Assembly (NCBI GenBank): GCA_030655215.1
Contig: JAURVZ010000084.1
Coordinates: 186,001 to 250,000 of the forward strand
Source: Pseudolabrys sp.
GTDB taxonomy: Bacteria; Pseudomonadota; Alphaproteobacteria; Rhizobiales; Xanthobacteraceae
DNA length: 64,000 nucleotides
Direction: 5' to 3'
Shown piece by piece: positions 30,073-43,689 of the stretch (position 1 is the stretch's first letter; the number at the start of each line of letters is the position of its first letter). The notes under the pieces are model-generated. The model was not told the DNA's origin, ran no database searches, and saw only the letters and a program-made list of their open reading frames with translations. Both the position numbers and the translations under genes were made by a program.

Positions 30073-30108
30073 AATCAGCGCCTGTCGATTCAAATCGACT
30101 TACTGATT
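30073..30108. promoter_or_regulatory. Nested inverted repeat upstream of histidine kinase gene
   Basis: AATCAG-N5-GTCGATT-CA-AATCGAC-TTA-CTGATT. Confidence 0.4.
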
Positions 30109-30169
30109 CGGACCGGTATTGCAGTGCTTCCGGATCGGGCGGCGGGGAAAATTCCACACGGAGGCCTTC

Positions 30170-32464
<2,295 letters not shown>

Positions 32465-32471
32465 GGCGCCT

Positions 32472-35450
32472 CTAAGGTTCTTTGCCTAAAATCCGTACGA
32501 AACTCTCGCGAACACGCTTCTGCGTTTCCTTGAGCGTGACATTGAGCGTGGCGAAGTCCGGCACGTCAGCGGCGCGCGCCAGCAAGCGCAAGAGGCCGGG
32601 CCCGGCCGTCTTCGGATCGAATGGCCCGGCGAGGCACAGGCGCAATATCTGCGTCAGGTCGTGATAAAGCTGCGCCGCCGGCCTTAAAACTTCGGCATCC
32701 TCAACCGAAACAAGTTTCAACTGCCGCGCTTTGTCGAGCACGCGCGCGGTGGATGTATCGAGAATGTCCGGATGCTGGTGCGCATGCACCAACTGCAAAT
32801 ACTGCGCGATGAATTCGAGATCGACCAGCCCGCCAACCGCGTTCTTGAAATCCCACGGATTGCTGTCGCCCTTCTCATTGGCGATCGCCGTGCGCATCTC
32901 GACAACGTCACCGGCGATCTGCTCGGCATCGCGCGGCTGGCGCAATATGTCCTGAATGACGCCTTCAACACGCGCGGTGAATTCCGGTGACGCCGACACG
33001 ACGCGGGCGCGCGTCAGCGCCATGTGCTCCCAGGTCCAGGCCTCGGTCTCTTGGTAGTTGATGAAACTGCCGATCTGCGTCGCCAGCGGCCCCGCCTGCC
33101 CCGATGGCCGCAGCCGCATGTCGACCTCGTACAGCGCGCCGTAATTGGTCTGCGCGGTCAGCGCATTGATCAGGCGCTGCGTCAGCCGCGCGAAATATTG
33201 CGCGCCGTACAGAGTGCGCTTGCCGTCGGACTCAGGATGCTCACCATCGAAGTCGTAAAAGGTGATGAGATCGAGATCGGAGGTCGCCGTCATTTCGCGG
33301 CCGCCGAGCTTGCCCATGGCCAGCACCGCTGTTTCCTCGGCTTTGACGTGGCCATAGGTATTGGCAAACACCTCAGACACCGCGCGATGCACAGCGCGGA
33401 TCACCGCGTCGGCCAGCCGCGCAAAGGCCTCACCGGCCAGCCGCGCTGTCAGTGTGCCGGACAGGATGCGGACCCCGATCAGAAACATGTATTCCAGCCC
33501 GAACATGCGGATGCGCTCGAGCAGATCCTCGTCATAGCGCGATTGCGCAAGCGCAGCATCGAGCCGGCGCTGCAGCTCCTCATCATCCGGCAACACGCCG
33601 AAGAAACTCGGATCAACCAAAGCATCCATTACCTGCGGATGCCGCGCCAACGTGTCGGCCAGCCGTGGCGCAATGCCGAGCACAAGCGCAATCAGCGCGA
33701 TAAATTCCGGTTTCTGCCGCAGCAGCGACAGCAACTGCGCCGCGCCATGCAGATTGCCGAGGAAGTGGTCGAACAAGATTAGCGTCGCATGCGGATTGTC
33801 GGTGCGGCCGATGTGCTCCAGCAAGGTCGGCAGCAGCGCAGTCAGATGCGCATGCGTCACCTCGCCTTTCAGCGAGCGATGCTCGCCGGCCAGCCACTGC
33901 CGCACAATGGCCGATGTCTCCAGCGGTGCGCGGAAGCCAAGTTCCGTGAGCCGCGCCAACGTCTGTGGATCATCGATGTCGGCGGGAAAATTCAGCGCCG
34001 GCCCATCGCCGTCCGGCACTTTCTCGAACAGCCGCGCATAGTGGCTTTGCACCGCTTCGAGATGACCGACCAGCGCTTCGGCGAAAGCGTCGCGATCGGG
34101 ATAGCCGAGGAAACGCGCAAAGCGCTCCAGGTCGGCGCGCGTCGCCGGCAGCACCTGCGTCTGCTCGTCATTGACCATTTGCAGGCGGTGCTCAACCACG
34201 CGCAGGAAGCGATAGGCCTCCTTCATCGCGTCGCGCGCAGCGGCATCGATCCAGCGGTCCTCGCAAAGTTTGTCGAGCGTGATCAACGTATCGCGGTCGC
34301 GCAGATGCGGATTACGGCCGCCGGCAATCAGCTGCTGCGTCTGCGCAAAGAATTCGACTTCGCGAATGCCGCCGCGGCCAAGCTTGATGTTATGGCCTTC
34401 GACAGCGATCTCACCATGGCCGCGGAAAGCGTTGATCTGCCGCTTCATCGCATGCACGTCGGCAACGGCGGCGAAGTCGAGATATTTGCGCCAGACAAAG
34501 GGCGCCAGCTCGGCGAGGATTGCTTCACCGGCCTTGATGTCGCCGGCGCAGGCGCGGCCCTTGATCATCATCGCCCGTTCCCAGTTCTGACCGACGCTCT
34601 CGTAATAAGACATCGCCGCATGAGTCGAGATGGCAATGCCGGTCGAGGCTGGATCGGGACGCAAACGTAAGTCAGTGCGGAACACATAGCCGTCGCCGGT
34701 GTGCTCCTGCAGCAGTTTCACCACGCGCTGGGTGATGCGCACGAAGGTCTTTGCCGCTTCGGCATTCTCCGGCAGCGCCTCGCTGTCCGGATCGAAGAAG
34801 ACGATGAGGTCGATGTCGCTGGAATAGTTCAGCTCAAAGCCGCCCATCTTGCCCATGGCGAGCACGATGTAGCCGCTGTCGATGTGCGGATTGGCGATGT
34901 CGGGAGGATTGAGTTTACCTACGCGTGCCGCTTCCGAGAGCGCGAAGTTCACGGCGGCAGCAACGGCGGTATCGGCAAGCTCGGTCAGCGCCTGCGTGGC
35001 GCGCATCACCTGCCAGACGCCGCCAATGTCGGCGAGCGCGATCAGCAGCGCGGCCTCCGCTTTCATGCGACGGAGAATGCGCATCGCTTCGTCGATGTCC
35101 TCGCAGGTCGCGGCGGCGCGGCCGCTTGCAGCGAGCAACCCGTCGAGATGCGTCTCCGGCGCGGCCTTCATCATCGCGAGAAAGCGCGCCGGCGCGGTCG
35201 CCACCAGATCCCACAGGAAAGGCGAACTGTCGGCGAGGCTCTCCAGCAATGTCTCGATGAGAGGGTGATCAGCCAGCAGGGTCCGCATCGCGGTGCCATC
35301 GGCATCGCCAAGGCCGCCCAGCCATTCGCTCAGTTTTGCCTTCGCCGCTGCCGGATCGTTGGCAATCGGCGCCGTGACAAGTCGCGACGCCAGCGTCCCC
35401 TGCGGGGATACCTCCGTCAGCTTGGGGTCGTGTCCGGCAGGATCACTCAT
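32472..35450 (-). CDS. glnE: Bifunctional [glutamine synthetase] adenylyltransferase/deadenylase
   Basis: 992 aa; duplicated nucleotidyltransferase motifs 'LAMGKMGGFELNYSSDIDLIVFFD' and 'LAMGKLGGREMTATSDLDLITFYD'. Confidence 0.96.
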   Translation of the reverse strand: MSDPAGHDPKLTEVSPQGTLASRLVTAPIANDPAAAKAKLSEWLGGLGDADGTAMRTLLADHPLIETLLESLADSSPFLWDLVATAPARFLAMMKAAPETHLDGLLAASGRAAATCEDIDEAMRILRRMKAEAALLIALADIGGVWQVMRATQALTELADTAVAAAVNFALSEAARVGKLNPPDIANPHIDSGYIVLAMGKMGGFELNYSSDIDLIVFFDPDSEALPENAEAAKTFVRITQRVVKLLQEHTGDGYVFRTDLRLRPDPASTGIAISTHAAMSYYESVGQNWERAMMIKGRACAGDIKAGEAILAELAPFVWRKYLDFAAVADVHAMKRQINAFRGHGEIAVEGHNIKLGRGGIREVEFFAQTQQLIAGGRNPHLRDRDTLITLDKLCEDRWIDAAARDAMKEAYRFLRVVEHRLQMVNDEQTQVLPATRADLERFARFLGYPDRDAFAEALVGHLEAVQSHYARLFEKVPDGDGPALNFPADIDDPQTLARLTELGFRAPLETSAIVRQWLAGEHRSLKGEVTHAHLTALLPTLLEHIGRTDNPHATLILFDHFLGNLHGAAQLLSLLRQKPEFIALIALVLGIAPRLADTLARHPQVMDALVDPSFFGVLPDDEELQRRLDAALAQSRYDEDLLERIRMFGLEYMFLIGVRILSGTLTARLAGEAFARLADAVIRAVHRAVSEVFANTYGHVKAEETAVLAMGKLGGREMTATSDLDLITFYDFDGEHPESDGKRTLYGAQYFARLTQRLINALTAQTNYGALYEVDMRLRPSGQAGPLATQIGSFINYQETEAWTWEHMALTRARVVSASPEFTARVEGVIQDILRQPRDAEQIAGDVVEMRTAIANEKGDSNPWDFKNAVGGLVDLEFIAQYLQLVHAHQHPDILDTSTARVLDKARQLKLVSVEDAEVLRPAAQLYHDLTQILRLCLAGPFDPKTAGPGLLRLLARAADVPDFATLNVTLKETQKRVRESFVRILGKEP

Positions 35451-36877
35451 CCGGCAATCTGTACCGGGCCTCCGCGCGGCAAAGCAATGATGCTCTTGAG
35501 GCCAGGGTTATTATCGGCGAGCGTCAATTCCCCGCCATGCAACCGCGCCACTGCGGCGGCGAGGCTCAGGCCCAGGCCGGAACCCGGCTGCGAGCGGCTT
35601 TGCTCAAGCCGCACGAAGCGCTCCAGCGCCCTTTGCCGGTCGGCTTCCGGAATGCCGGGGCCATTATCGGCTACCGTCAGCAGCACGCGATCGCCATCGA
35701 CTGCCGCCCGCACCACGATCTGCCGCGGCGGCTCGCCTTCGGCCGTGCCGGTTGGCGCTGCATATTTGATGGCATTGTCGACCAGATTGGCCATCGCCTG
35801 GCTTATCAGTTCGCGGTTGCCCTTCACGGGTGCTGCCTGCGGCGCCTCGACCATGAGCTCAATGCCCTTCTCGTCGGCCAAAGGCTCGTAAAGCTCGCCA
35901 ATGTCATTGGCGATTTCGGCGGCGTCGAACTCGACCATGCCGTCGCGCGCCTGCCCGGATTCGGCGCGCGCAATCATCAGCAGCGCATTGAAGGTGCGGA
36001 TCAGGCCGTCGGATTCCTCGATCGTGCCTTCCAGCGCCGCCCGGTATTCGGCCTCGCTCGAGGCAGAGCGCAAAGCCTGTTCGGTGCGGTTGCGCAGCCG
36101 CGTCAGCGGCGTCTTCAGGTCGTGCGCGATGTTGTCGGACACTTCCTTGAGGCCGAGCATCAGCGCCTCGATGCGCTCCAGCATCAAATTGAGATTTTCC
36201 GCAAGGCGGTCCAGTTCGTCGCCGGTACCGGCAATCGGCAACCGCTCGCCAAGATCGCCGGCCATAATGCTGCGGCTGGTTTCCGTCATGGCATCGACGC
36301 GCCGCAGCACGCGCCGCGTCACGAACAGTCCGCCAGCGAGGCCGAGCACAATGACGATAGCGACCGACCAGCGGCCGGCCGAACTGACAATATGATAAAG
36401 CCGCTCGCGCTCTTCGAGATCGCGGCCGACCAGCATGCGAAAGCCGCCGGTCAGTTGGAACACCCTGACCAAAGCATGGTGGTCGGGATGACTTTTATCT
36501 TTCTCGTCCGCTTCATCGAGCCGCCGGTAGGTCGTTTCGATCCAGCCGGGCTTGTCGAGCGCGCCGGGCTGCAGCGCCGTGACATTGCCGGCCAGCGGCT
36601 GCCCATTGAATGTGGTGACCAAGTAAAGGCTGGAGCCCGGCCGCTTGGCCCGCTCGTCAATCGACGCGACCAGCCGGCGAATGCCGCCCTGCCGGTATTG
36701 CTCGGACAGACCGGTGATCTCGGCGTTGACCGTATCGGTGATCTGCTCGGTAATCAGGCGGCGCGTATTGAACGCGAAATAGCCGAGCAGGAAGGCGGCA
36801 AACAGCGCAAACACCGTCAAATAGACCAATGTCAGCTTGAACGTGGTGGTGCGGAAAAGTTTACCGAGCGCCGTCAC
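35447..36877 (-). CDS. HAMP domain sensor histidine kinase
   Basis: 'EVSDNIAHDLKTPLTRLRNRTEQAL', 'NLVDNAIKYA', 'VADNGPGIPEADR'; overlaps the response regulator. Confidence 0.92.
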   Translation of the reverse strand: MTALGKLFRTTTFKLTLVYLTVFALFAAFLLGYFAFNTRRLITEQITDTVNAEITGLSEQYRQGGIRRLVASIDERAKRPGSSLYLVTTFNGQPLAGNVTALQPGALDKPGWIETTYRRLDEADEKDKSHPDHHALVRVFQLTGGFRMLVGRDLEERERLYHIVSSAGRWSVAIVIVLGLAGGLFVTRRVLRRVDAMTETSRSIMAGDLGERLPIAGTGDELDRLAENLNLMLERIEALMLGLKEVSDNIAHDLKTPLTRLRNRTEQALRSASSEAEYRAALEGTIEESDGLIRTFNALLMIARAESGQARDGMVEFDAAEIANDIGELYEPLADEKGIELMVEAPQAAPVKGNRELISQAMANLVDNAIKYAAPTGTAEGEPPRQIVVRAAVDGDRVLLTVADNGPGIPEADRQRALERFVRLEQSRSQPGSGLGLSLAAAVARLHGGELTLADNNPGLKSIIALPRGGPVQIAG

Positions 36878-37541
36878 GGATCATGTACCCCGTGCCGCGA
36901 ATGGTGTGCAGAAGCGGCTGGGAGAAGTTCTTATCGATCTTCGAGCGCAAACGCGAGATGTGCACGTCAATGACGTTGGTTTGCGGGTCGAAATGATAAT
37001 CCCATACGTTTTCAAGAAGCATGGTGCGGGTGACCACCTGCCCGGCATGCTTCATCAAATATTCAAGCAGGCGGAATTCGCGCGGCTGCAACGTGATCTC
37101 TTCAGCGCCACGCCGCACCACATGCGACAGCCGGTCGAGATGCAGGTCGCCGACGCGCAATTCGGTTTCTTCATTGCGGCCGCCGCGGCGCCGCGCCAGC
37201 ACTTCGACACGCGCCAGCAATTCGGTGAATGAATAAGGCTTGGGCAGGTAATCGTCGCCGCCGGCACGCAGGCCTTTGACCCGGTCATCGACCTGGCCCA
37301 GCGCGGAAAGAATAAGCGCCGGTGTTTCGATGCCCTTCTTGCGCAAGGTGCCGATTACCGTCAGGCCGTCGAGCTTGGGCAGCATGCGGTCGACAATAAG
37401 AACGTCATATTGCCCGTCGAGCGCCGAGGCGAGACCATCCTCACCGTCATGCGCCGCCTCGGCAACGTGGCCGACTTCCTTGAACGCCTTGACCAGATAG
37501 TCGGCCGCGTCGCGGTCGTCCTCGATGATCAGAAGCCGCAT
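36861..37541 (-). CDS. OmpR-family response regulator
   Basis: 'MRLLIIEDDRDAADYLVKAFKEVGH', 'LIVDRMLPKLDGLTV', wHTH 'LQPREFRLLEYLMKHAGQVVTRTMLLENVWDYHFDPQTNVIDVHISRLR'. Confidence 0.94.
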   Translation of the reverse strand: MRLLIIEDDRDAADYLVKAFKEVGHVAEAAHDGEDGLASALDGQYDVLIVDRMLPKLDGLTVIGTLRKKGIETPALILSALGQVDDRVKGLRAGGDDYLPKPYSFTELLARVEVLARRRGGRNEETELRVGDLHLDRLSHVVRRGAEEITLQPREFRLLEYLMKHAGQVVTRTMLLENVWDYHFDPQTNVIDVHISRLRSKIDKNFSQPLLHTIRGTGYMIRDGAR

Positions 37542-37663
37542 GGTGACCCGATCCGGTTGAGCGTCGCTGGACCTGTTGCCTGCGCTTTGCCCGTAACTCT
37601 CCACATAACTAGCCATCGGTTACACCATTTCCAGGCGATTCGGCGGCGCCGGGGGGAAGAAGT

Positions 37664-37690
37664 TCGGGGCGGGCACAAGGCCCGCCCCGA
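37664..37690. terminator. Hairpin downstream of degP/Q (putative terminator)
   Basis: TCGGGGCGGGC-ACAAG-GCCCGCCCCGA: perfect 11-bp stem. Confidence 0.6.
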
Positions 37691-37756
37691 TGAGGTTGTA
37701 CCGCTAAGCGGGGGCGACGGTTGCCGCGGCACATCCCCAAACTCATTAGTCCGCTA

Positions 37757-39298
37757 TCAGCCTTGGCCGACCGGGAGCGCGACGAAGCGGGTGTTCTCGC
37801 CCTTCTTCACGCGCAGCAGCACCGTGCGCTTGCCGCCGGTCTTGGCGGTGGCAATGGCATTGCGCACATCGGCAGGCGAGGACACGGCCTTGCCGGCCAC
37901 TTCAAGGATCACATCACCGGTGGCGAAGCCCTGCTCGACCGCGGCACCGGACGGGTCGACACCCGTCACGACGACACCGTCATTACCGGCACCGGCGACA
38001 CGCGCCGCAGGTGCCAGAGTGAGGCCGAGCTTACCGAGGTCAACGCCGTTGGCGTCTTCCTTGCTCGGCGCAGCCTTGGCTTCCTTGCTGTTCGGCAACT
38101 CGCCGAGCACCAGGTTCAGTGTCTTCTCTGAACCCTTCTGCATGACAGTGAGCTTGACGTTCGCCTTCGGCGCAAGCGCGCCGATCTTCTTGGCGAGGTC
38201 GCGGGCGTCCTTCACTTCGGCGCCATTGACCGCGGTGATGACGTCACCCGCTGCAATGCCCGCCTTCGCGGCCGGACCGTCAGCCTGCGGCTCGGCAACC
38301 AGCGCACCAGTCACCTTCTTTAGGCCGAGGCTCTCGGCGATATCCGGGGTCACCGGCTGGATCTGAACGCCGATCCAGCCGCGCGTTACGGTGCCATTGT
38401 CCTTGAGCTGCGTGATCACCGACTTCACGGTGTCCGACGGAATCGCGAAGGCGATACCGACCGAACCGCCCGACGGAGAGAAGATCGCCGTGTTGACGCC
38501 GATCACATTGCCTTCGGTGTCGAAGGTCGGGCCACCCGAATTGCCCTTGTTCACCGGCGCGTCGATCTGGATGAAGTCGTCGTAAGCGCCGGCGCCGATG
38601 TCACGGCCACGGGCCGAGACGATGCCGGCGGTCACCGAACCACCGAGTCCGAACGGATTGCCGACCGCGATCACCCAGTCACCAATGCGCGGCGGGTTGC
38701 CGGCGAGATTGACGTACGGGAAATTGCCGCCTTCGACCTTGATCAAGGCCAGGTCCGTGCGCGGATCGGTGCCGATCACCTTGGCGGTGTGGATCTTGCC
38801 ATCGTCCGTGGTGACTTCGACGCTGTCGGCTTTTTCAACGACATGATTGTTGGTCACGGCAAAGCCGTCAGCCGAGATAAAGAACCCCGAGCCCTGGCCG
38901 GTGACCGGGCTACGGCCGCCACCGCGCGGACCGCGCTGCTGCGGCATGCCTTCTTCACCACCGAAGCGGCGGAAGAATTCGCGCAGTTGCGGCGGCACGT
39001 TCTGCATGTCTTCGCCGCCCATGCCGCTGGTCTGCGATTCGGCGCCGACCTTGACGCGCACCGACATGACCGCCGGCTTCACCTTCTCAACGATGTCGGC
39101 AAAGCCGACCGGCGCCGGCATCTTCTTGGCTTGCTCGGTCAGGTTCTGCGCCTGCGCGGCGGTGTAGGTGCCCTGCATGTTCATGCCGGGGGTCACGACA
39201 AGCGCACCGATGCCGAGGCCGGCAATCGTGGTGGCGAGCAAGGCAATGCGGCGGGCGGACAGCACGCGGCTCTTGAAGGGGGAAACGCTCTGGGTCAT
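37757..39298 (-). CDS. Do family periplasmic serine endopeptidase (DegP/DegQ/HtrA)
   Basis: 'VTNNHVVEKADSVEV', 'TDPRTDLALIKV', 'VNKGNSGGPTFD', two PDZ regions. Confidence 0.95.
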   Translation of the reverse strand: MTQSVSPFKSRVLSARRIALLATTIAGLGIGALVVTPGMNMQGTYTAAQAQNLTEQAKKMPAPVGFADIVEKVKPAVMSVRVKVGAESQTSGMGGEDMQNVPPQLREFFRRFGGEEGMPQQRGPRGGGRSPVTGQGSGFFISADGFAVTNNHVVEKADSVEVTTDDGKIHTAKVIGTDPRTDLALIKVEGGNFPYVNLAGNPPRIGDWVIAVGNPFGLGGSVTAGIVSARGRDIGAGAYDDFIQIDAPVNKGNSGGPTFDTEGNVIGVNTAIFSPSGGSVGIAFAIPSDTVKSVITQLKDNGTVTRGWIGVQIQPVTPDIAESLGLKKVTGALVAEPQADGPAAKAGIAAGDVITAVNGAEVKDARDLAKKIGALAPKANVKLTVMQKGSEKTLNLVLGELPNSKEAKAAPSKEDANGVDLGKLGLTLAPAARVAGAGNDGVVVTGVDPSGAAVEQGFATGDVILEVAGKAVSSPADVRNAIATAKTGGKRTVLLRVKKGENTRFVALPVGQG

Positions 39299-39461
39299 CG
39301 GGAAAGCTCCATCTGAATTCGGTGACGCGCCAGCGCGTCGTTGAATTGGAAGATGGGGTTTCGAGCCTTACAGCGTTCTTTCGGGGGGATTAAACTTCGG
39401 TAAGGTGGGGAAATTTTTATTACGGAAAATAACCTCGATTAAACAATAACTTGCAGCAATT

Positions 39462-39917
39462 TTAGTCGGTCAGCTGGCGCATTCGGCGCTGCTCGTCGCT
39501 GCTCAAAGCGGCGGTTTCCAGCACGACCGTCTTACGACGTGCCATCGCCAGCAGCGTCACGATACCGGCGAGCAGAACGAGCGGCGGCAAGCCCCACAGC
39601 AGCAACGTGGAAATTTCCAGCGGCGGCCGCAGCAAAACAAACGAGCCATAGCGCGACACCAGATAATCGAGCACCTGCGCGTCGCTATCGCCCTTCACCA
39701 GCCGCTCGCGCACCAGCAGGCGCAGATCCTTGGCGAGCGGCGCATCCGAATCGTCGATCGACTGGTTCTGGCAGACCATGCAACGCAATTCTTGTGACAG
39801 CGCGCGGGCGCGTTGCTCAAGCGCCGGGTCCTTCAGGACTTCGTCCGGCGTCACCGCAAAACTCGCCTGCGGCAGCAGCAGCGCGGCGATGAGGACGAGA
39901 CGCGCGATGAGCCGCAT
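39462..39917 (-). CDS. ccmH: Cytochrome c-type biogenesis protein CcmH
   Basis: '[30 protein letters not shown]' CcmH signature (LRCxxCQ). Confidence 0.95.
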   Translation of the reverse strand: MRLIARLVLIAALLLPQASFAVTPDEVLKDPALEQRARALSQELRCMVCQNQSIDDSDAPLAKDLRLLVRERLVKGDSDAQVLDYLVSRYGSFVLLRPPLEISTLLLWGLPPLVLLAGIVTLLAMARRKTVVLETAALSSDEQRRMRQLTD

Positions 39918-39922
39918 GCGCC

Positions 39923-41917
39923 CTACTCCGCCGGCTGCAGCGTTGACGATGGCTTGCTGGCCTTCTTTGCCGGCTTCGGTGCACCAACACGCAAGCGCCG
40001 GTCCGACAAAGACAGCAAACCGCCCAACGCCATCACCAGCGAGCCGAGCCAGATCAGCAGCACTAAAGGCTTGAAGTAGAGGCGCACGGCGACCGAGCCG
40101 TCTTCATTGACGTCGCCGAGCGACATGTAGAGCTGGCTGAAGCCGCGCGTCAGCAACGCCGCTTCGCTGGTCGTCGACTGCCGTGCGCCGAAGCTACGCT
40201 TGGACGGCTCCATCAAGCCTACGGCAACGCCGCCGCTGCGCGCGGTGAACTTCGCCACTGTTTCGCGGAAGTTCGGTCCGGCGCGTTGCGTCATGCCATC
40301 GAAGCTCATGTCATAGCCGGACAGCGACGTACTCTGCCCTTGCTTCAGCGCAACAATGCGCTCCTCGCCCCAGGTGCTGGCGGTGACAATGCCGAGCAGC
40401 GTCACCGCCATGCCGAAATGCGCCAGCGCCGTGCCCCACACCGAGCGGGGCAAACCAAAGGTGCGCGCGCGAACGGTTGCAAGCGGCAGGCGGAATACTC
40501 CAGTGTGCTCGACCAGATCGACCAGCGATCCCGCCATCACATAGAACGCTAGACCAATGCCGAACGGCGCCAGCACTGAGGTCACGCCCATGGCAACGAA
40601 CGTCACCGCAATCGCCACAAGGCCAATGGCAAAGGCTGCCATCAGCCGCTGCGCCACGCCGAGCACATCGCCGCGCTTCCACGCCAGCAATGGCCCGAAC
40701 GGCATAGCAAAGAGCAAAGGAATGAACAGCGGCCCAAAAGTAAGATTGAAGAACGGCGCACCGACCGAAATCTTTTCGCCGGTGATCGCCTCGAGCGCCA
40801 GCGGATACAGCGTGCCGACGAAAACGGTCAGGCAGGCCGTCGTCAGGAACAAATTGTTGAACACCAGAGCGCCCTCGCGCGACACCGGTGCGAACAGCCC
40901 GCCCTGCTTCAGCATCGGTGCGCGCCATGCAAACAGAGCCAGCCCGCCGCCGATAAAGAAAATCAGGATCATCAGAATGAACACGCCGCGCGACGGATCG
41001 CTGGCGAACGTATGCACCGATGTCAGCACGCCGGAGCGCACAAGGAAGGTACCGATCAGCGACAGTGAGAAGGCAAGGATGGCCAGCAGCACCGTCCAGA
41101 TTTTCAGCGCATTGCGCTTTTCCATCACCACGGCGGAGTGCAGCAGCGCGGTGCCGGCGATCCACGGCATCAATGATGCATTCTCAACCGGATCCCAGAA
41201 CCAGTAACCGCCCCAGCCGAGTTCGTAATAAGCCCAGTACGAGCCCATCGCGATGCCGACGGTGAGAAACATCCACGCCGCGAGCGTCCATGGCCGCACC
41301 CAGCGCGCCCAGGCCGCGTCAATGCGGCCTTCGATCAGCGCAGCAATGGCGAAGGAAAACGAGATGGAGAAGCCGACATAGCCGAGATACAGAAGCGGCG
41401 GATGCACCGCGAGGCCGATGTCCTGCAGGATCGGGTTGAGGTCCTTGCCCTCGAATGGCGCCGGCGCGAGGCGCAGGAACGGGTTCGAGGTCAGCAGGAT
41501 GAAGAGATAGAAGGAGCAAGCGATCCATGACTGCACCGCCAGCACATTGGCTTTCAATGTCGCAGGCAGGTTGCCGCCGAATGCCGCCACGGCCGCGCCG
41601 AAGGCCGCCAGGATCAGCACCCACAGCAGCATCGAGCCTTCGTGATTGCCCCAGACGCTCGTGAATTTGTAGATCAGCGGCATCATCGAGTGCGAATTCT
41701 CAAACACATTCGCCACCGAGAAATCCGACGTGACGTAACACGCGGTCAGCGCGACGAATGAAAGCGCGACGAACACGAACTGCATCAACGCGGTCGAACC
41801 CGCCAGTCGCATCAGCGCCGCGTCACCACGCAAGCTGCCGACCAGCGGCACCAGTGCTTGCACAATGCCGAGCGCCAGGGCCAGCACCAGCGCGTAATGT
41901 CCGAGCTCGGGGATCAT
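39923..41917 (-). CDS. ccmF: Heme lyase CcmF/NrfE family subunit
   Basis: '[27 protein letters not shown]' tryptophan-rich motif; 664 aa polytopic. Confidence 0.95.
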   Translation of the reverse strand: MIPELGHYALVLALALGIVQALVPLVGSLRGDAALMRLAGSTALMQFVFVALSFVALTACYVTSDFSVANVFENSHSMMPLIYKFTSVWGNHEGSMLLWVLILAAFGAAVAAFGGNLPATLKANVLAVQSWIACSFYLFILLTSNPFLRLAPAPFEGKDLNPILQDIGLAVHPPLLYLGYVGFSISFSFAIAALIEGRIDAAWARWVRPWTLAAWMFLTVGIAMGSYWAYYELGWGGYWFWDPVENASLMPWIAGTALLHSAVVMEKRNALKIWTVLLAILAFSLSLIGTFLVRSGVLTSVHTFASDPSRGVFILMILIFFIGGGLALFAWRAPMLKQGGLFAPVSREGALVFNNLFLTTACLTVFVGTLYPLALEAITGEKISVGAPFFNLTFGPLFIPLLFAMPFGPLLAWKRGDVLGVAQRLMAAFAIGLVAIAVTFVAMGVTSVLAPFGIGLAFYVMAGSLVDLVEHTGVFRLPLATVRARTFGLPRSVWGTALAHFGMAVTLLGIVTASTWGEERIVALKQGQSTSLSGYDMSFDGMTQRAGPNFRETVAKFTARSGGVAVGLMEPSKRSFGARQSTTSEAALLTRGFSQLYMSLGDVNEDGSVAVRLYFKPLVLLIWLGSLVMALGGLLSLSDRRLRVGAPKPAKKASKPSSTLQPAE

Positions 41918-41927
41918 CGTGAATGAC

Positions 41928-42416
41928 TCATGGCGTCTTGCTCATGGTGGGCTTGTCGACGACATGCGCGTCGGTCTTCATCTCACCCTCTTGCCAACGG
42001 CCGGTCTTCTTCAAGGCGTCGACCACTTCACGCGGCATGTATTTCTCATCGTGCTTGGCGAGCACGCTGTCGGCGACGAAGGAGCCGTCAGCCGCGATCT
42101 TGCCTTCGGTCACCACGCCTTGCCCCTCGCGGAACAGGTCAGGCACGATGCCCTGATAGCGCACGGCGATCTCATGCGCGCCATCGGTGACCGCAAAACG
42201 CACGTTCAAACTTTCGCCGCGCTCAAGGCTGCCCGGCTTGACCAGCCCGCCAATGCGCACGCGCGTGCCGGCGGCCGGCTTCTTCTCCGCAATGTCGCTT
42301 GGCGAATTGAAGAACACGATGGAGTCGCTCAGCGCGCTCAAGACCAGCACAGCGGCAAGCGCCAGCACGCCAAGGCTGCCGCCGATCAGGGTCAAACGTC
42401 GTTGCTTGCGCGTCAC
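41928..42416 (-). CDS. ccmE: Cytochrome c maturation protein CcmE
   Basis: '[54 protein letters not shown]...[10 protein letters not shown]' (heme-binding HDEKY). Confidence 0.96.
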   Translation of the reverse strand: MTRKQRRLTLIGGSLGVLALAAVLVLSALSDSIVFFNSPSDIAEKKPAAGTRVRIGGLVKPGSLERGESLNVRFAVTDGAHEIAVRYQGIVPDLFREGQGVVTEGKIAADGSFVADSVLAKHDEKYMPREVVDALKKTGRWQEGEMKTDAHVVDKPTMSKTP

Positions 42417-43546
42417 CCTTCCAGCCCCATGCTTTTGATCAACTCGCCGATCTGGCGCAATTTTTCGGGATCGCTGGCCAAGGCCTTCCTGGCATCGCCG
42501 GCGGCGGCCGTTGCCTTGTCGCGGTCACCCATGACCATATAGGCGCGCAACAGGCGCTGCCAACCTTCAAGGTCACTGCCATCTTCCTTGAGCTTGTCGG
42601 CGAGCCGCGCCACCATGCCGCGGATCATGTCGGCGCGGTCCTGCTCGCTCATCGTGTTCGCCGCGGCAACATCGGCAGCACTTGGTCCCGCGGTTCCGGC
42701 AATCGGCGGCGTCGACACGACACCAAGACGCGCCAATGACTCGCGCACCATCGGCGCCCACGGTGCATCGGCTGGTGCGTCCTTCAACATGCCGGTCCAG
42801 ATCGCGGCGGCTTTCGGCTTGTCGCCATCCTGCTCGGCCGCAACGCCGACGAAAAACTTTGCCTTCAAGTCATTGGCATCGAGAACCAGCGCACGTTCGA
42901 ACGCTGTCTTGGCTTCAACGGTGATGACGCCATTGCTCGCCGCCGACAACGCCTCGCCGAGATCGGCCTGCCGCGACGCCGTCTCGCCGGATAGCGCCAG
43001 CAACTTGCGACGCGCATTCACGGCGTCATCGAAACGGCCAAGCCGCAGATACACCGGCGCGATCACTTCATAGCCGCGCGCATCATTCGGATTCTGCTCG
43101 AGATGCGCCTCGACCCGCCCGATCAACTCCTGGATCGAACGGTCTTGCGGCTGCACCGCAGCCGCGCGGCGCTCGGCCAGAGGCTGGCCGGGCAATTGCG
43201 GCGAACCAAGCGTGAGATAAATCGCTGTCGCGCCAATCGGCAGCAGCACCAGCCCGGCCAATGCCGTCGCCCGCCGCCGCCACAGCGGCGACGCGCCGGC
43301 AACAGTCTTGTCGGCCTCGGCCACATCGGCCGCAGCGATCAGCCGCCGCGAGACTTCCACCTTGGCCGCTTCCGCCTCAGCCTCACCGATCAGGCCGGTG
43401 GCGCGGTCGCGCGCGATCTCATCAAGCTGGTCGCGATACACGGCAATGTCGCTGCCGCCCGCGTTCGCCGTGCGCCGGCCAAGCGGCCACAGCACGGCGA
43501 AAATCGCCGCCGCGGTCATCAGCGCAAACGCAAGCCAGAGGGTCAT
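42413..43546 (-). CDS. ccmI: Cytochrome c-type biogenesis protein CcmI
   Basis: N-terminal TMs, '[33 protein letters not shown]', TPR region; ATGA overlap with ccmE. Confidence 0.93.
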   Translation of the reverse strand: MTLWLAFALMTAAAIFAVLWPLGRRTANAGGSDIAVYRDQLDEIARDRATGLIGEAEAEAAKVEVSRRLIAAADVAEADKTVAGASPLWRRRATALAGLVLLPIGATAIYLTLGSPQLPGQPLAERRAAAVQPQDRSIQELIGRVEAHLEQNPNDARGYEVIAPVYLRLGRFDDAVNARRKLLALSGETASRQADLGEALSAASNGVITVEAKTAFERALVLDANDLKAKFFVGVAAEQDGDKPKAAAIWTGMLKDAPADAPWAPMVRESLARLGVVSTPPIAGTAGPSAADVAAANTMSEQDRADMIRGMVARLADKLKEDGSDLEGWQRLLRAYMVMGDRDKATAAAGDARKALASDPEKLRQIGELIKSMGLEG

Positions 43547-43689
43547 GGGAGGAGTGTATCCACTTTACTGGCGTTCAAAACAACCGCCAGGACGGGATAC
43601 ATCAGCCGCAATCATGGCGGCCATGCGCAAGGGTCACAGGGGGAAGGAATGCCGGGAACACCGGACTTTTCAGCCGCCGCCTTGAAAAC

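Noticed and set aside
35537-36973. 478-aa plus-strand ORF
   Set aside because: Antisense shadow of the HAMP histidine kinase.
37541-43546. degP/Q-ccmHFEI next to TCS and glnE as a novel cluster
   Set aside because: This gene order looks like ordinary conserved alphaproteobacterial synteny with standard functions.
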